A stretch of 64,000 bases of DNA, taken from NCBI GenBank assembly GCA_002348365.1, contig DEBC01000107.1, positions 1 to 64,000 of the forward strand, in the 5' to 3' direction. The translations under genes and the position numbers were made by a program. Numbering within the stretch: position 1 is the first letter of the stretch; every line of letters starts with the position of its first letter. The stretch is from Alphaproteobacteria bacterium UBA2966 (GTDB taxonomy: Bacteria > Pseudomonadota > Alphaproteobacteria > UBA2966). The notes beneath the pieces were generated by a model. That model had not been told where the DNA came from. It saw only the letters and a list, made by a program, of their open reading frames with translations, and did no database searches. Positions 17,190 through 26,998 of this stretch are shown one piece after another.

Positions 17190-18308
17190 ATGGATAGCCA
17201 ACTGTTCAAGCCCATCAAACTCCGCAACCTCGAACTCGCGAATCGCATCGTCGTTGCGCCCATGTGTCAGTACAGCGCCACGGACGGTACCGCGAGCGAC
17301 TGGCACATGATGCATTTGGGCCAGTTTGCCGTGTCCGGTGTGGGACTATTGCTGACGGAAGCCACCGGCGTCGTTCCTGAAGGTCGGATCTCTCCCAATT
17401 GTCTTGGCCTCTATTCCGATGAAAACGAGGCCGCCCTCGGCCGGGTCGTCAATTTCGTTCGTGAATACGGCAATTCTCCAATCGGCATCCAGATCGCCCA
17501 TGCCGGGCGCAAGGCATCAACCGAGCCGCCGTGGCAAGGACAAGGGGCTGTCCTGCCTGAAGATGGTGGGTGGGAACTTGTGGCACCGTCGGCCATCCCG
17601 TTTTCCAACCGATCCGAGATGCCCAGGGCGATGACCAAGGAAGACATCGAGCACGCCCAGGAAGGCTTTGTCCAGGCAACCAAACGGGCCGACCGGCTCG
17701 GCATGGATTGCATCGAAATTCATGCGGCCCACGGGTACCTGGCCCAGTCGTTCCTGTCGCCGCTCTCCAACAAACGGGAAGATGAATACGGCGGCAGCCT
17801 GGAAAACCGCATGAGGTTCCTGCTGGAAACCTTCGAGAAGGTCCGCGCCGCCTGGCCCAAAGAAAAGCCGTTGGGTGTGAGAATCACATCGAGCGACTGG
17901 GTGGATGGTGGCTGGGATATCGGAGATTCGGTTGCCCTCGCCATCGAGCTGGAAAAACGGGGCTGCGACTTCATCGTCGCTTCAAGCGGTGGCGCCACGC
18001 CCGATGCTGCTGTCATTTCGGGACCTGGATATCAGGTCGGCTTCGCGGCGGAGATCAAACGCAACATGACGGACATGGCCGTCATGGCCGTGGGACTGAT
18101 CACGGACCCGCGTCAGGCGGACAGCATCATCCGTTCAGGCCAAGCCGACATGGTCGCCCTGGCCAGAGGCATGCTCTACAACCCTCATTGGACGTGGCAG
18201 GCGGCTGTCGCACTCGGCCAGGAAGCCTCGTATCCACATCAGTACGCCCGTTGCCATCCCGATCTACTGGGGCTCCCTGTTCCTGGAAAGCTCCCCGACG
18301 CGAAGTAG
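17190..18308 (+). CDS. NADH:flavin oxidoreductase, Old Yellow Enzyme family (YqjM class)
   Basis: A 372-residue TIM-barrel flavoenzyme. The start at ATG 17190 gives MDSQLFKPIKLRNLELANRI, the typical beginning; the frame is open further upstream but not conserved. Active-site features of the YqjM/xenobiotic reductase class are Cys and Tyr in VAPMCQYSATDG (about 25-30), the GRK motif QIAHAGRKAS (about 97-106) and ECIEIHAAHGYL-type residues (about 170). It would reduce activated alkenes with NADPH and FMN. It stands divergent from the molybdoenzyme and 120 bp ahead of the MATE gene. Confidence 0.94.
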   Translation: MDSQLFKPIKLRNLELANRIVVAPMCQYSATDGTASDWHMMHLGQFAVSGVGLLLTEATGVVPEGRISPNCLGLYSDENEAALGRVVNFVREYGNSPIGIQIAHAGRKASTEPPWQGQGAVLPEDGGWELVAPSAIPFSNRSEMPRAMTKEDIEHAQEGFVQATKRADRLGMDCIEIHAAHGYLAQSFLSPLSNKREDEYGGSLENRMRFLLETFEKVRAAWPKEKPLGVRITSSDWVDGGWDIGDSVALAIELEKRGCDFIVASSGGATPDAAVISGPGYQVGFAAEIKRNMTDMAVMAVGLITDPRQADSIIRSGQADMVALARGMLYNPHWTWQAAVALGQEASYPHQYARCHPDLLGLPVPGKLPDAK

Positions 18309-18428
18309 GCTGACCGGCAAAGCGAGTGTTGGCAGGGGTGAGAAAATTTCAGTGATAGGCCCCTGCAACCGACGAAGCAGTCGTGCACCTGGCGGCACAC
18401 TGATCTTCCCAGTGACAAAGCGGAAGGC

Positions 18429-19748
18429 ATGAACTCCACGGTCGAACACCGGCGGGTCTGGCGGATCGCCGGGCCCATCATTCTGTCCAACGTTTCCGTC
18501 CCGCTGCTGGGTGCCGTCGATACGGCGGTGGTCGGACATCTCGACAGTCCGATCTATCTTGGCGGCGTGGCAATCGGCTCGCTGGTATTCAGTTACGTCT
18601 ACTGGGGGTTCGGTTTCCTGCGCATGGGTACCACCGGTCTTGCCGCCCAGGCGATGGGCGCGCGCGACGGACAGGAAATCTGGGCAACACTGGGCCGTGG
18701 CCTGGTCATGGCCGTCATCCTGTCCGTGGTTGTCATCGCCCTCCAGTTTCCCATCATCGATGTTGCCCGCTGGCTCTTCGAAGCCAGCAACCCAGTCGAG
18801 GAACTGGCACGCGAGTACTTCCTGATTCGGATCTGGGCGGCGCCGGCTGCTCTTGCGAATTATGTCGTGCTGGGGTGGCTCATCGGGCTGCAGCGGGCCG
18901 GCTCGGCCCTGGCGCTGCAGGTCTTCATGAACGGACTCAATGTGATCCTGGATCTCGTGTTCGTCGTCGGCTTTGGTTGGGACGTAAGGGGCGTAGCGGC
19001 TGCCAGCGCACTTTCGGAATACGCTGCGATCGTGGCCGGGCTGTTTCTGTGTGTACGGATCCTGCGCCGCGAGGGTGCAAGGCCAAACACGGATCAATTA
19101 TGGGACATCACCCGATTCCGCCGGCTCGCGGCGATCAACGGGGACATCTTCATCCGGACATTGTTCTTGATCTCTGCGTTTGCGGTATTCACGGCCCAGA
19201 GCGCGAAGTTTGGCGACACGACTCTGGCCGTGAACGCTTTGCTCCTCAATTTTCAGATGTTCCTGTCGCATGCACTCGATGGATTTGCCCACGCCGCGAG
19301 CGCATTGGTCGGCGGCGCCGCCGGTGCTCGCGAACGCGTAGCATTCCGGCGGGGGGTGGGGATTACCACAGTCTGGGCCGTGGCCACGGCCGTCGCTTTC
19401 ATGGGTGTTTACGTTGTGGCAGGTCATTTGTTGGTCGATGTTCTGACCAGCCTGCCGGACGTGCGTCAGGAGTCCTACGTCTACCTTCCATGGCTGATCC
19501 TCTCCCCACTGATTTCGGTGTGGAGTTTCCAGCTCGATGGCGTCTATATCGGCGCGACCGAGACCGCGCTGATGCGCAACATGATGATCATTTCTTTCAT
19601 CGGTTACGCAGGTGCACTCATGGTGCTCCTTCCGATCTATGGCAATCACGGCCTGTGGGCCGCGCTGCTACTGTTCATGGCTTTCCGCGGCATCACACTG
19701 GGGCTCACCTATCCGAGGATCGAGCGGAGGATCTCGGCGGAGACGTAA
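18429..19748 (+). CDS. MATE family efflux transporter (DinF-like)
   Basis: A 439-residue inner-membrane protein with 12 hydrophobic segments in two related halves, beginning VWRIAGPIILSNVSVPLLGAVDTAVVGHL (the MATE N-terminal signature around residues 11-40). These proteins export cationic drugs or organic compounds with Na+ or H+. A second family mark is WMPVLGWLIGLQRAG-like sequence (VVLGWLIGLQRAGSALALQ, about 145-165). A GGAAGG ribosome binding site is 4 bp from the ATG. It resembles the DinF/NorM subgroup; the substrate is unknown. Followed by an MFS gene in the same direction. Confidence 0.92.
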   Translation: MNSTVEHRRVWRIAGPIILSNVSVPLLGAVDTAVVGHLDSPIYLGGVAIGSLVFSYVYWGFGFLRMGTTGLAAQAMGARDGQEIWATLGRGLVMAVILSVVVIALQFPIIDVARWLFEASNPVEELAREYFLIRIWAAPAALANYVVLGWLIGLQRAGSALALQVFMNGLNVILDLVFVVGFGWDVRGVAAASALSEYAAIVAGLFLCVRILRREGARPNTDQLWDITRFRRLAAINGDIFIRTLFLISAFAVFTAQSAKFGDTTLAVNALLLNFQMFLSHALDGFAHAASALVGGAAGARERVAFRRGVGITTVWAVATAVAFMGVYVVAGHLLVDVLTSLPDVRQESYVYLPWLILSPLISVWSFQLDGVYIGATETALMRNMMIISFIGYAGALMVLLPIYGNHGLWAALLLFMAFRGITLGLTYPRIERRISAET

Positions 19749-19832
19749 AACGGACGCACCCCGGCATCGCGTTGCGCCCTCCGGAATGCCACGTATAGTG
19801 CCTCACCGATCAACGCGCGGCAGTTTTACATC

Positions 19833-21062
19833 TTGTCCCTATCACAACGTCTTACCGGCATTCCCTGGCGTGAACAGACCTCTGTTCTCACCATGGCGCT
19901 GGGTCACGGCAGCACTCACTGGACCTTCGGCACGTTCTACGTCCTGCTGCCGTTCATCGCCCGTCATCTGGGGCTGAGCTACGCCGAAGCCGGTTTGCTC
20001 GTCGCCGTCTATCACGCCAGTGGCTTCACGGCCTCGATCGGGAGCGGCGCTCTGATCGACGTCATCGGGCGCCAGGCCCTGTTCCAGATCATCGCCCTCC
20101 TGATGGGGGCCTTCGCGCTGCTGGCCATCGGCATGAGTGGTGAGTTCCTGATTATTGGCGTGCTGATCGTCTTCATCGGCGCGGGCGCGAACCTCTGGCA
20201 CCCAGCCGCCATCTCCTACCTGTCGAGTCGCTTTCCGAACAACCGGGGCTACACGCTCTCGATCCATGCCTTCGGCGCCAACGTTGGAGATACATTGGCA
20301 CCTCTGGTGGCGGGAACGGCGCTGGTCTGGTTCTCCTGGCAGGGCGTTGCGATGATCAACGCCGTACCGATATTTCTCGCCACACTGGTGGTCGCATGGG
20401 TGTTGTCGCGGGAAAAAACCGCGGGCCGTGCGCCGAGCGACCAGGGCATGTCCGTCAGCGAGTACTTCACGCAAATCAAGGGCGTGATCGGCGATAAGGC
20501 CGTGCTGGGACTATGCGTCATGGCGGCCTTTCGCACCATGACCCAGAACGGCCTGTTCGTGTTCCTACCGCTCTACCTCGCGGACGTCATCAAGGTGAGT
20601 CCGCTGACGTTAGGCTTCGCCTTGTCCGCGCTTCAGGTCGGCGGACTGATCGCGGCGCCGATCGCGGGCACCGCCTCCGATCACATCGGCCGGCGGCCCG
20701 TGGTGATCGCCGCGCTGAGCGTCTCCACCGTGCTGATCATTATCCTCACCTTTATCGACAGCGAGACCGTCTTCGTTGCCGGAGTTTCCCTGCTGGGCTT
20801 TGCCATGTTCGCCATGCGGCCGGTAATTCACAGCTGGCTCATGGACCTGACCCCTCAGCAAATGGGCGGCTCGGCCACGAGCCTGCTGTTCGGTACTCAG
20901 GCCGGACTCTCAACGCTCACGCCGGCGATCGGCGGCATCATTGCCGACACCTGGGGCCTCACATCTGTCTTCTATTTCCTGGCCGGCACCATGCTGGTCG
21001 CCAACGTTCTCGTCTTCATGCTGCCGCAACACGACCCCAGGACTGCGTCGGCCAGTGATTGA
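19833..21062 (+). CDS. MFS transporter (fosmidomycin-resistance-like group)
   Basis: A 409-residue inner-membrane carrier with about 12 membrane segments. MFS signatures are GHGSTHWTFGTFYVLLP in helix 1, GSGALIDVIGRQALFQ in the loop between helices 2 and 3 (about 70-85), and SDHIGRRPVVIAAL (about 285). The GALxDxxGR loop identifies it as a major facilitator; the group resembles fosmidomycin exporters. Start is uncertain: TTG 19833 gives the longer form used here, ATG 19893 (MALGHGSTHW) is also plausible. It is 84 bp after the MATE gene. Confidence 0.88.
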   Translation: MSLSQRLTGIPWREQTSVLTMALGHGSTHWTFGTFYVLLPFIARHLGLSYAEAGLLVAVYHASGFTASIGSGALIDVIGRQALFQIIALLMGAFALLAIGMSGEFLIIGVLIVFIGAGANLWHPAAISYLSSRFPNNRGYTLSIHAFGANVGDTLAPLVAGTALVWFSWQGVAMINAVPIFLATLVVAWVLSREKTAGRAPSDQGMSVSEYFTQIKGVIGDKAVLGLCVMAAFRTMTQNGLFVFLPLYLADVIKVSPLTLGFALSALQVGGLIAAPIAGTASDHIGRRPVVIAALSVSTVLIIILTFIDSETVFVAGVSLLGFAMFAMRPVIHSWLMDLTPQQMGGSATSLLFGTQAGLSTLTPAIGGIIADTWGLTSVFYFLAGTMLVANVLVFMLPQHDPRTASASD

Positions 21063-21117
21063 CTCCCCCCGGCGGTAGGCGCAGCCTGTTCTAGAATGTG
21101 AGACGGGAGGATAATCG

Positions 21118-22428
21118 ATGGCCCTGCAACCCAACGTCGACCTCGATGCCGCGTTGAAGGAGGCCCGGGACAAGTATGGCGCAGCCAATCCCAATAGCCG
21201 CGAATATTACGAATCAGCCCGGAACTCTCTGACAGGCGGATTGGGGCGAAGTTCACTCTACTTCCAACCCTTTCCCCTGGCGTTCTCGCACGGCGAGGGC
21301 GCCTACATCTGGGACGTGGACGATCACCGGTACGCAGATTTCATGGGTGACTACACGGCCGGCATTTACGGCCACAACCACCCGATCACCCGGCGTGTAA
21401 TTCTCGAGACCTTCGACAATGGGATCGCGCTCAACGGTCCGCACAAGCACGAAGCTCCATTCGCTGAAGCACTGTGCAAGAGATTTCCGGCCTTCGAACA
21501 GATCCGCTTCGCCAATTCCGGCACCGAGGCGAATATCTGGGCACTGAGTCTCGCCCGCGCGGTCTCGGGCAAGTCGCACGTCATGGCTTTCGAGGGCTGC
21601 TATCACGGCGGCGTATTCAACTTCGAGCACGGCCCGGCGCCCGTGAACTATCCCATCCCCTGGGTAATGGCACCGTACAATGACCTGGACGGAACATCTG
21701 CACTGATAGATGCCCACGAACATGAGCTGGCCGCCGTCATCATCGAGCCCATGGTCGGCGCCCAGGGCTGCATCCCGGCCGAAACAGACTTCCTCAAGGG
21801 CCTTCGCGAGATCACGGAGGAGAAGGGAATCATCCTGATCTTCGACGAAGTAATGACCTCGCGACTGGGACCAAACGGGTATCAGGGCGAGGTCGGCATC
21901 ACGCCGGATCTGACCTCGGTAAGCAAATACCTGGGAGGCGGACTCACTTTCGGTGCCTTCGGTGGACGTGCTGACTTGATGACCCGCTACGATCAAACCG
22001 GCGAGGATCCACTACCCCAGGCCGGCACCTTCAACAACAACGTACTCACGATGACGGCGGGGCTTGCGGCGCTGGAGGAGATTTACACCGAAAGCGCGGC
22101 GCGGGACCTCAATGACCGCGGCGACGATTTTCGACACCGCCTCAACGAACTGGCGAAAACACACGGCGTACCTGTCCAGTTCACTGGATACGGCTCGATG
22201 CTGAATATCCATTTCACTGCTGATCCAATCCTCTCACCGCAGGATATGCACAAGACCGACCTTCGTAAGCGCGACCTCTTTCACTTCGACATGATGGATC
22301 AGGCGCAGTATCTCGCCCGTTCCGGCATGATCGTGCTGTCTTTGCCGATGACGGACTCCGAGATCGATTCCTTCGTCGCGGCGGTAGATGAATTCTTCGC
22401 TAGCCGGAAATCGCTGTTGGCCGATTAG
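21118..22428 (+). CDS. Class III aminotransferase, glutamate-1-semialdehyde aminomutase-like
   Basis: A 436-residue PLP enzyme of aminotransferase class III. Visible elements are the FANSGTEANIWAL phosphate-binding region (about 128-140), GCYHGGVFNFEHG (about 160), the IILIFDEVMTSRLGPNG motif (about 236-252) and the PLP lysine in SVSKYLGGGLTFGAFGG (about 268). The pattern is nearest to glutamate-1-semialdehyde aminomutase and to amino-acid aminotransferases annotated as aspartate aminotransferase family. No hemL-specific neighbour is present, so catabolic use is more likely than haem synthesis. GGGAGG precedes ATG by 8 bp. A second class III enzyme is at 62097-63410. Confidence 0.85.
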   Translation: MALQPNVDLDAALKEARDKYGAANPNSREYYESARNSLTGGLGRSSLYFQPFPLAFSHGEGAYIWDVDDHRYADFMGDYTAGIYGHNHPITRRVILETFDNGIALNGPHKHEAPFAEALCKRFPAFEQIRFANSGTEANIWALSLARAVSGKSHVMAFEGCYHGGVFNFEHGPAPVNYPIPWVMAPYNDLDGTSALIDAHEHELAAVIIEPMVGAQGCIPAETDFLKGLREITEEKGIILIFDEVMTSRLGPNGYQGEVGITPDLTSVSKYLGGGLTFGAFGGRADLMTRYDQTGEDPLPQAGTFNNNVLTMTAGLAALEEIYTESAARDLNDRGDDFRHRLNELAKTHGVPVQFTGYGSMLNIHFTADPILSPQDMHKTDLRKRDLFHFDMMDQAQYLARSGMIVLSLPMTDSEIDSFVAAVDEFFASRKSLLAD

Positions 22429-22605
22429 ACCGTCGGAATTTCAGTTGTAGGCCTGCCTGCCTTTACACCTGATCGAGGTTAAGGCCCTTCCGCCGACAAC
22501 CTCGAGACTGGTTCAAGCCGAGTTGCGTTCGGAGACCGGTTGAGGGTAAGGGTCATGCATATTGAGGATGGAACCAGCTGACACAGAACCGCGACTGCTT
22601 CGCGG

Positions 22606-23367
22606 ATGCTCTCACTGGTCATGGGAGGCTGGCTCCTGGCATCGGGGAACGCGCTTGCCGTAGACGCAAGCGCAATGGATGGCCACGCTATCATCGATTT
22701 GATGACGGAGCGTCACGAACAGGCGCATGAGTTCGAAATTCAGAACATGACGTTGATTGATCGGGCCGGGAACAAGGAAGAACGGGAACTTCGTCGCTAC
22801 GTCCGAAAAGATGAAGACGGCGAGTTCAAATACCTGGTCGTCTTTCACAGTCCTTCAGGGGTCAAGGGTGTGGCCGTGCTGACCTGGCAGCACAAAGAAA
22901 AGGCCGACGAGCAGTGGCTCTATTTGCTCGCCTACAAAAAGAAGATGAAACGGATCGCCAAGGGCGGCCGAAAAAATTACTTCATGGGCACGGACTATAC
23001 GTTCGAGGACCTTGTATCGGAGTCCGCAGATCGATTCGTCTATGAGCGTCAGGCAGACGAAAACATCGATGGGATCGATCATTTCGTCGTCGACATCAAG
23101 CCGGTGGACAAGAAGGTTGCGCGCAGTTCCGCCTATGGATTGCGACGAGTTCGAGTACGACAGGACATCGTTCTCGCGACCATCACGGAGTACTTCGACA
23201 AGCGGGGTAAACTCATAAAACGCCAGATGCTCAGTGATCTGGAAAACGTCTCCGGAGATGTTTGGCGCGCCAACCTCGCAAGAATGGAGAATCTCGCAGA
23301 GTCGCATCCCTCTATTTGTGGTCGGGCCGATCCAGTTCACGTCGCCAGTTCCGGCCTGTCCTTGTAA
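22606..23367 (+). CDS. LolA-like outer membrane lipoprotein-sorting protein, 3'-truncated
   Basis: A 253-residue frame. Residues 1-18 (MLSLVMGGWLLASGNALA) resemble a signal peptide lacking the usual basic n-region, so the 5' end may also be disturbed. The body contains the family blocks KEERELRRYVRKDEDGE, FHSPSGVKGVAVLTW, MKRIAKGGRKNYFMGTDYTFEDL and VWRANLARMENL (about 214-225), as in the unlipidated LolA/LppX-fold proteins linked to RND pumps. After ARMENL, where about 30 residues of terminal strands should follow, the sequence becomes unrelated (AESHPSICGRADPVHVASS) and runs 31 bp into the convergent acetoacetyl-CoA synthetase gene. I read it as a gene whose 3' end was lost and replaced by the convergent neighbour. 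Whether it is still functional is unknown. Confidence 0.6.
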   Translation: MLSLVMGGWLLASGNALAVDASAMDGHAIIDLMTERHEQAHEFEIQNMTLIDRAGNKEERELRRYVRKDEDGEFKYLVVFHSPSGVKGVAVLTWQHKEKADEQWLYLLAYKKKMKRIAKGGRKNYFMGTDYTFEDLVSESADRFVYERQADENIDGIDHFVVDIKPVDKKVARSSAYGLRRVRVRQDIVLATITEYFDKRGKLIKRQMLSDLENVSGDVWRANLARMENLAESHPSICGRADPVHVASSGLSL

Positions 23368-25298
23368 TGCTCCAGCGCCTGCGGATTCGCCATGGCGTCC
23401 GTGTTACGCACGGGCCGACCATGAATAATCTCACGGACGGCGAGTTCGGTGATCTTGCCGGAAATGGTCCGCGGCAGGTCGGGGACCTGAAGGATTTTCG
23501 CGGGCACGTGCCGGGGCGAAGCGTTCTGGCGAATCTGAATGCGGATACGATCGACCAATGCGTCGTCGAGTTCCAGGCCCTCGCGCAAACGGACGAACAG
23601 GACGACCCGCGTATCGCCCTCCCATTCCTGTCCGATCACCAAGCCTTCCTCCACCTCATCGAGTTGCTCTACCTGACGATAGATTTCCGCCGTGCCAATG
23701 CGCACTCCGCCCGGATTGAGCACGGCGTCGGAGCGGCCGAAGATGATCATGCCGTCGTGGTCGGTGAGCTCACACCAGTCCCCGTGCCGCCAAACGTTGG
23801 CGAATACGTCGAAATAGGCGTCGTGGTACTTCGAGCCGTCGGAGTCATTCCAGAACGACACGGGCATCGACGGGAAAGAGGACGTACAGACCAACTCGCC
23901 ACGTTCCCCGCGTACGGAGTGCCCGTCGGCGTCGAAAACATCCACCGCCATTCCCAGCGCCCGTGTCTGCAGCTCACCGCGCCAAACGGAGCCCGTCGGG
24001 TTTCCCCCGGCAAAGCAGCCCATGATGTCCGTGCCGCCGGAGATGGAGGAAAGGCAGACATCCGATTTGATGTGCTGGTAGACGAAATCGAATGATTCGG
24101 GCACCAGGACGGACCCCGTCGTGAGGATCGCCTTCACGGTCGACAGATCATGCGTATCCTTGGGTGAAAGCCCCTGGTTCTTGACGGCGTCGATATACTT
24201 GGCCGACGTCCCGAACACCGTCATACCCGCCGCATCGGCATAGTCGAATATGGTGTTGCCGTCGGGATAGAACGGCGAGCCGTCATAGAGCAGCAAAGTC
24301 GCCTCTGACGCCAACCCAGCCGCCAGCCAATTCCACATCATCCAGCCGCACGTAGTGAAGTAGTAGAGACGGTCGCCCGGCTTGATGTCGGAATGCAGGC
24401 GGTGCTCCTTCAGGTTTTGAAGGAGAGACCCTCCGTGCCCGTGCACGATGCACTTGGGCATGCCGGTGGTGCCCGACGAATAGAGAATGACGAGGGGATC
24501 GTTGAAATCCACTCGTTCAAACGCGATGTCTCCCGGCTGGTACGCCCCGCTGAATTCATCGAAACGAACGGTCAGAGCGAGATCTCCGATCGGCGGATCC
24601 TGGCGCGAATACGGCACCACAACCGTGCATTCGAGACTGTCCAGCTCAGCCTGGACGGCCGCGACCCGCTCCAGGCTGTCAAATGGCTTGCCGTTGTAAA
24701 AATAGCCGTCACCCGCGAACAGAACCTTCGGTGTGATCTGTCCGAAACGATCCAAGAGTCCTTTGACGCCGAAATCCGGTGAGCAGGAAGACCAGATGGC
24801 GCCAAGACTCGTGGTGGCCAGCATGGCGATGATGGTTTCGGGCATATTGGGCATGAAACCCGCCACGCGATCGCCCTTCGCGACGCCCATGGCGGCAAGT
24901 GCCTGGGCCGTGCAGGACACTTGGTCGTAGACTTCATTAAAGGTGAGCTCGCGGCGGACTTGATCTTCGCCCCAGAAAACCATCGCCACAGCGTCATCGC
25001 GCCGACGCAGCAGGTTCTCCGGGTAACTGAGACGTGCGTCGGGAAACCAGCGCGCGCCGGGCATCCGATGTTTGTGTTCCACGATGCGCTCGCCCCGCTT
25101 CTCCGCGACAACGTCGCAGTAATCCCACAACGAGAGCCAGAACTTTTCATCCTCCTCGACCGTCCAACGCCAGAACGCTGAGAAATCGATAAACGTCTCA
25201 TCCCAGCGCTCCTCCATGGCGCGCATGAAGGCGTACAGGGTGGTCTGTTCGACACGATCTTGTGCCGGTTCCCATAGCGGTTGCGCATCACCCTGCAT
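23337..25298 (-). CDS. Acetoacetate-CoA ligase (acetoacetyl-CoA synthetase)
   Basis: A 653-residue ANL enzyme that activates acetoacetate for entry into lipid or PHB metabolism. The phosphate loop is YSSGTTGMPKCIVHGHGG (about 270), the hinge region is GDWCELTDHDGMIIFGR (about 528), and the end reads RTISGKITELAVREIIHG, giving the catalytic lysine in SGKITEL. The N-terminal extension GARWFPDARLSYPENLLR (about 84-100) is characteristic of acetyl/acetoacetyl-CoA synthetases. The alternatives are propionyl- or acetyl-CoA synthetase; the length and pattern fit acetoacetyl-CoA synthetase best. It is convergent with and overlaps the LolA-like frame. Confidence 0.9.
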   Translation of the reverse strand: MQGDAQPLWEPAQDRVEQTTLYAFMRAMEERWDETFIDFSAFWRWTVEEDEKFWLSLWDYCDVVAEKRGERIVEHKHRMPGARWFPDARLSYPENLLRRRDDAVAMVFWGEDQVRRELTFNEVYDQVSCTAQALAAMGVAKGDRVAGFMPNMPETIIAMLATTSLGAIWSSCSPDFGVKGLLDRFGQITPKVLFAGDGYFYNGKPFDSLERVAAVQAELDSLECTVVVPYSRQDPPIGDLALTVRFDEFSGAYQPGDIAFERVDFNDPLVILYSSGTTGMPKCIVHGHGGSLLQNLKEHRLHSDIKPGDRLYYFTTCGWMMWNWLAAGLASEATLLLYDGSPFYPDGNTIFDYADAAGMTVFGTSAKYIDAVKNQGLSPKDTHDLSTVKAILTTGSVLVPESFDFVYQHIKSDVCLSSISGGTDIMGCFAGGNPTGSVWRGELQTRALGMAVDVFDADGHSVRGERGELVCTSSFPSMPVSFWNDSDGSKYHDAYFDVFANVWRHGDWCELTDHDGMIIFGRSDAVLNPGGVRIGTAEIYRQVEQLDEVEEGLVIGQEWEGDTRVVLFVRLREGLELDDALVDRIRIQIRQNASPRHVPAKILQVPDLPRTISGKITELAVREIIHGRPVRNTDAMANPQALEHYKDRPELAT

Positions 25299-25509
25299 GG
25301 AGAACTCCTTGGGTCTCGGGTCTGGGCTATTTCGAGTCCGTCACACGTGCGAATAATGCCGAGGACGCGGGCACGTGGGAAGCGCCTGCCGGGCAAATTG
25401 ATCATGTGACCCCAACGAGAATCCGCGCGAGCCCGCTCCATCATGCTGTATGTATGTGAGACAAGAGGGGGGGTATTGATCTCTCCCTCAGTCCGCAGGC
25501 CACCATCCC

Positions 25510-26454
25510 ATGACCGATCCCAGCAGTGCCGGAGTGCCTTCCAGCCGCGCGGAAGCCGCCGCCTCACAAGGGCGGCTTACGGCAGCTGCAAAGGGCGCCA
25601 TTCTGATGATCGTGGCCTCGCTGTTCTTCTCAACCATGGTCGGTGGCATTCGCGAGGTCTCGTCCTCGATACCCGCCATTGAAACCGTATTCTTCCGCAA
25701 TTTGTTCGGGCTCATGGCGCTGTCGCCCCTTTTCTTCCGCCATGGTCTCGGCATCCTTCGCGCAAACCGCTACGGACTGCTCCTCGTTCGCGGCTGCATG
25801 GCTTTGGTGTTCCAAGTCACCTGGTTCTACGCCGTTTCGGTGGTTCCGGTCGCAGACGCAGTGGCACTCAGCTTCACGGCCCCGCTGTTCACGACTGTTC
25901 TGGCCATCATCGTCCTCAAGGAAGTTGTACGTTTACGACGCTGGACGGCCACCCTGGTCGGTTTCGCGGGCGCTATCCTGATTCTCCGTCCGGGATTTGC
26001 CGAACTCGATCCGAATCTTCTCATCGTGATTCTATCGGCTGCAGGTATGGCGGCCGCCTTCATCGTCATCAAGATCCTCTCGCGCACCGAGTCATCGACG
26101 ACGATCGTCGCTTACCTCAACCTGTTCATGGTTCCCGCCGCCCTCATTCCCGCGCTGTTCGTCTGGCAGTGGCCGACCGCCGAGGAACTCATGTGGTTGA
26201 TCATGGTTGGCGTCTCGGGAACCTGCGCCCACCTGGCCATGACGAAGGCTTTTGCCATTGCCGAGACCACGGTGATCATGCCCTTCGACTTCACGCGCCT
26301 GCCGTTCACGGCTTTGATTGGGTACATCGCCTTTAGCGAAGTGCCCGATATTTGGACCTGGGTCGGTGCAGCCATCATTTTTTCGAGCACATTCTACATT
26401 GCCCGTCGTGAAGCCCAGATCGAGCGCGAGGCACGCGATCGATCGGGAGGCTGA
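25510..26454 (+). CDS. DMT superfamily (EamA) transporter
   Basis: A 314-residue membrane protein with ten hydrophobic segments formed by two EamA repeats. The first begins AKGAILMIVASLFFSTMVGGIREVS (about 30) and the second ends WTWVGAAIIFSSTFYIARREA (about 285). It belongs to the drug/metabolite exporters, many of which move amino acids or nucleosides. No specific substrate motif is visible. It is divergent from the acetoacetyl-CoA synthetase gene; the 211 bp gap must hold both promoters. Confidence 0.9.
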   Translation: MTDPSSAGVPSSRAEAAASQGRLTAAAKGAILMIVASLFFSTMVGGIREVSSSIPAIETVFFRNLFGLMALSPLFFRHGLGILRANRYGLLLVRGCMALVFQVTWFYAVSVVPVADAVALSFTAPLFTTVLAIIVLKEVVRLRRWTATLVGFAGAILILRPGFAELDPNLLIVILSAAGMAAAFIVIKILSRTESSTTIVAYLNLFMVPAALIPALFVWQWPTAEELMWLIMVGVSGTCAHLAMTKAFAIAETTVIMPFDFTRLPFTALIGYIAFSEVPDIWTWVGAAIIFSSTFYIARREAQIEREARDRSGG

Positions 26455-26483
26455 CCGCAGGATGGCGCCGCCCAAAGCCGCAA

Positions 26484-26894
26484 TTAGGATGGTTCGTCGG
26501 GGGTGTGTAACGTAGTGCCGGTGAGATCGCTGAGAACCGAGGATGCACGTTCCCGGTGATCACTGGTGATATGGCGCCTCACCGTACCGATCACTGCCGC
26601 AAGCACCGTGGCGTCATCAGTGAAACCCAATCCAGCAATAAAATCCGGAATCATATCGGTGGGCACCACGAAGTAGGCGAGAGCCCCGAGCAACATGACC
26701 TGAACATGCCGGGGGGTCCGGGGATCTATGGCGCAGAAATAGGCGGCAATGGCTTCATCGAGGAAGGGTACCCTCCCCAGGGTCCGTCTGACCTTGTTCC
26801 AAAACCCACTCTGAACGATTTGGGCGTCGTCATCCGACCCCAAATCGTGGCCGCCGCGGTCGTCAGAGTTGGACATGTCATGCATATGGGTCAT
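26484..26894 (-). CDS. YkvA family protein (DUF1232)
   Basis: A 136-residue protein. The family core is YFCAIDPRTPRHVQVMLLGALAYFVVPTDMIPDF (about 52-85), where the DxIPDF motif after one hydrophobic segment defines DUF1232/YkvA. The protein is probably membrane associated; the function is unknown. Its N-terminal 30 residues are polar and His-rich (MTHMHDMSNSDDRGGHD), so the start may be at the inner Met. It is convergent with the EamA gene and divergent from the SDR gene. Confidence 0.9.
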   Translation of the reverse strand: MTHMHDMSNSDDRGGHDLGSDDDAQIVQSGFWNKVRRTLGRVPFLDEAIAAYFCAIDPRTPRHVQVMLLGALAYFVVPTDMIPDFIAGLGFTDDATVLAAVIGTVRRHITSDHRERASSVLSDLTGTTLHTPDEPS

Positions 26895-26998
26895 CAGGGA
26901 TCAGCCCGCAACAGAGTTCTTATCGCGTATCCAGAGCCAATCTGCTAAATCAACGCTTCGGTTTGAGACCGTTGCTTTCACAGATATGGGGACACGCT

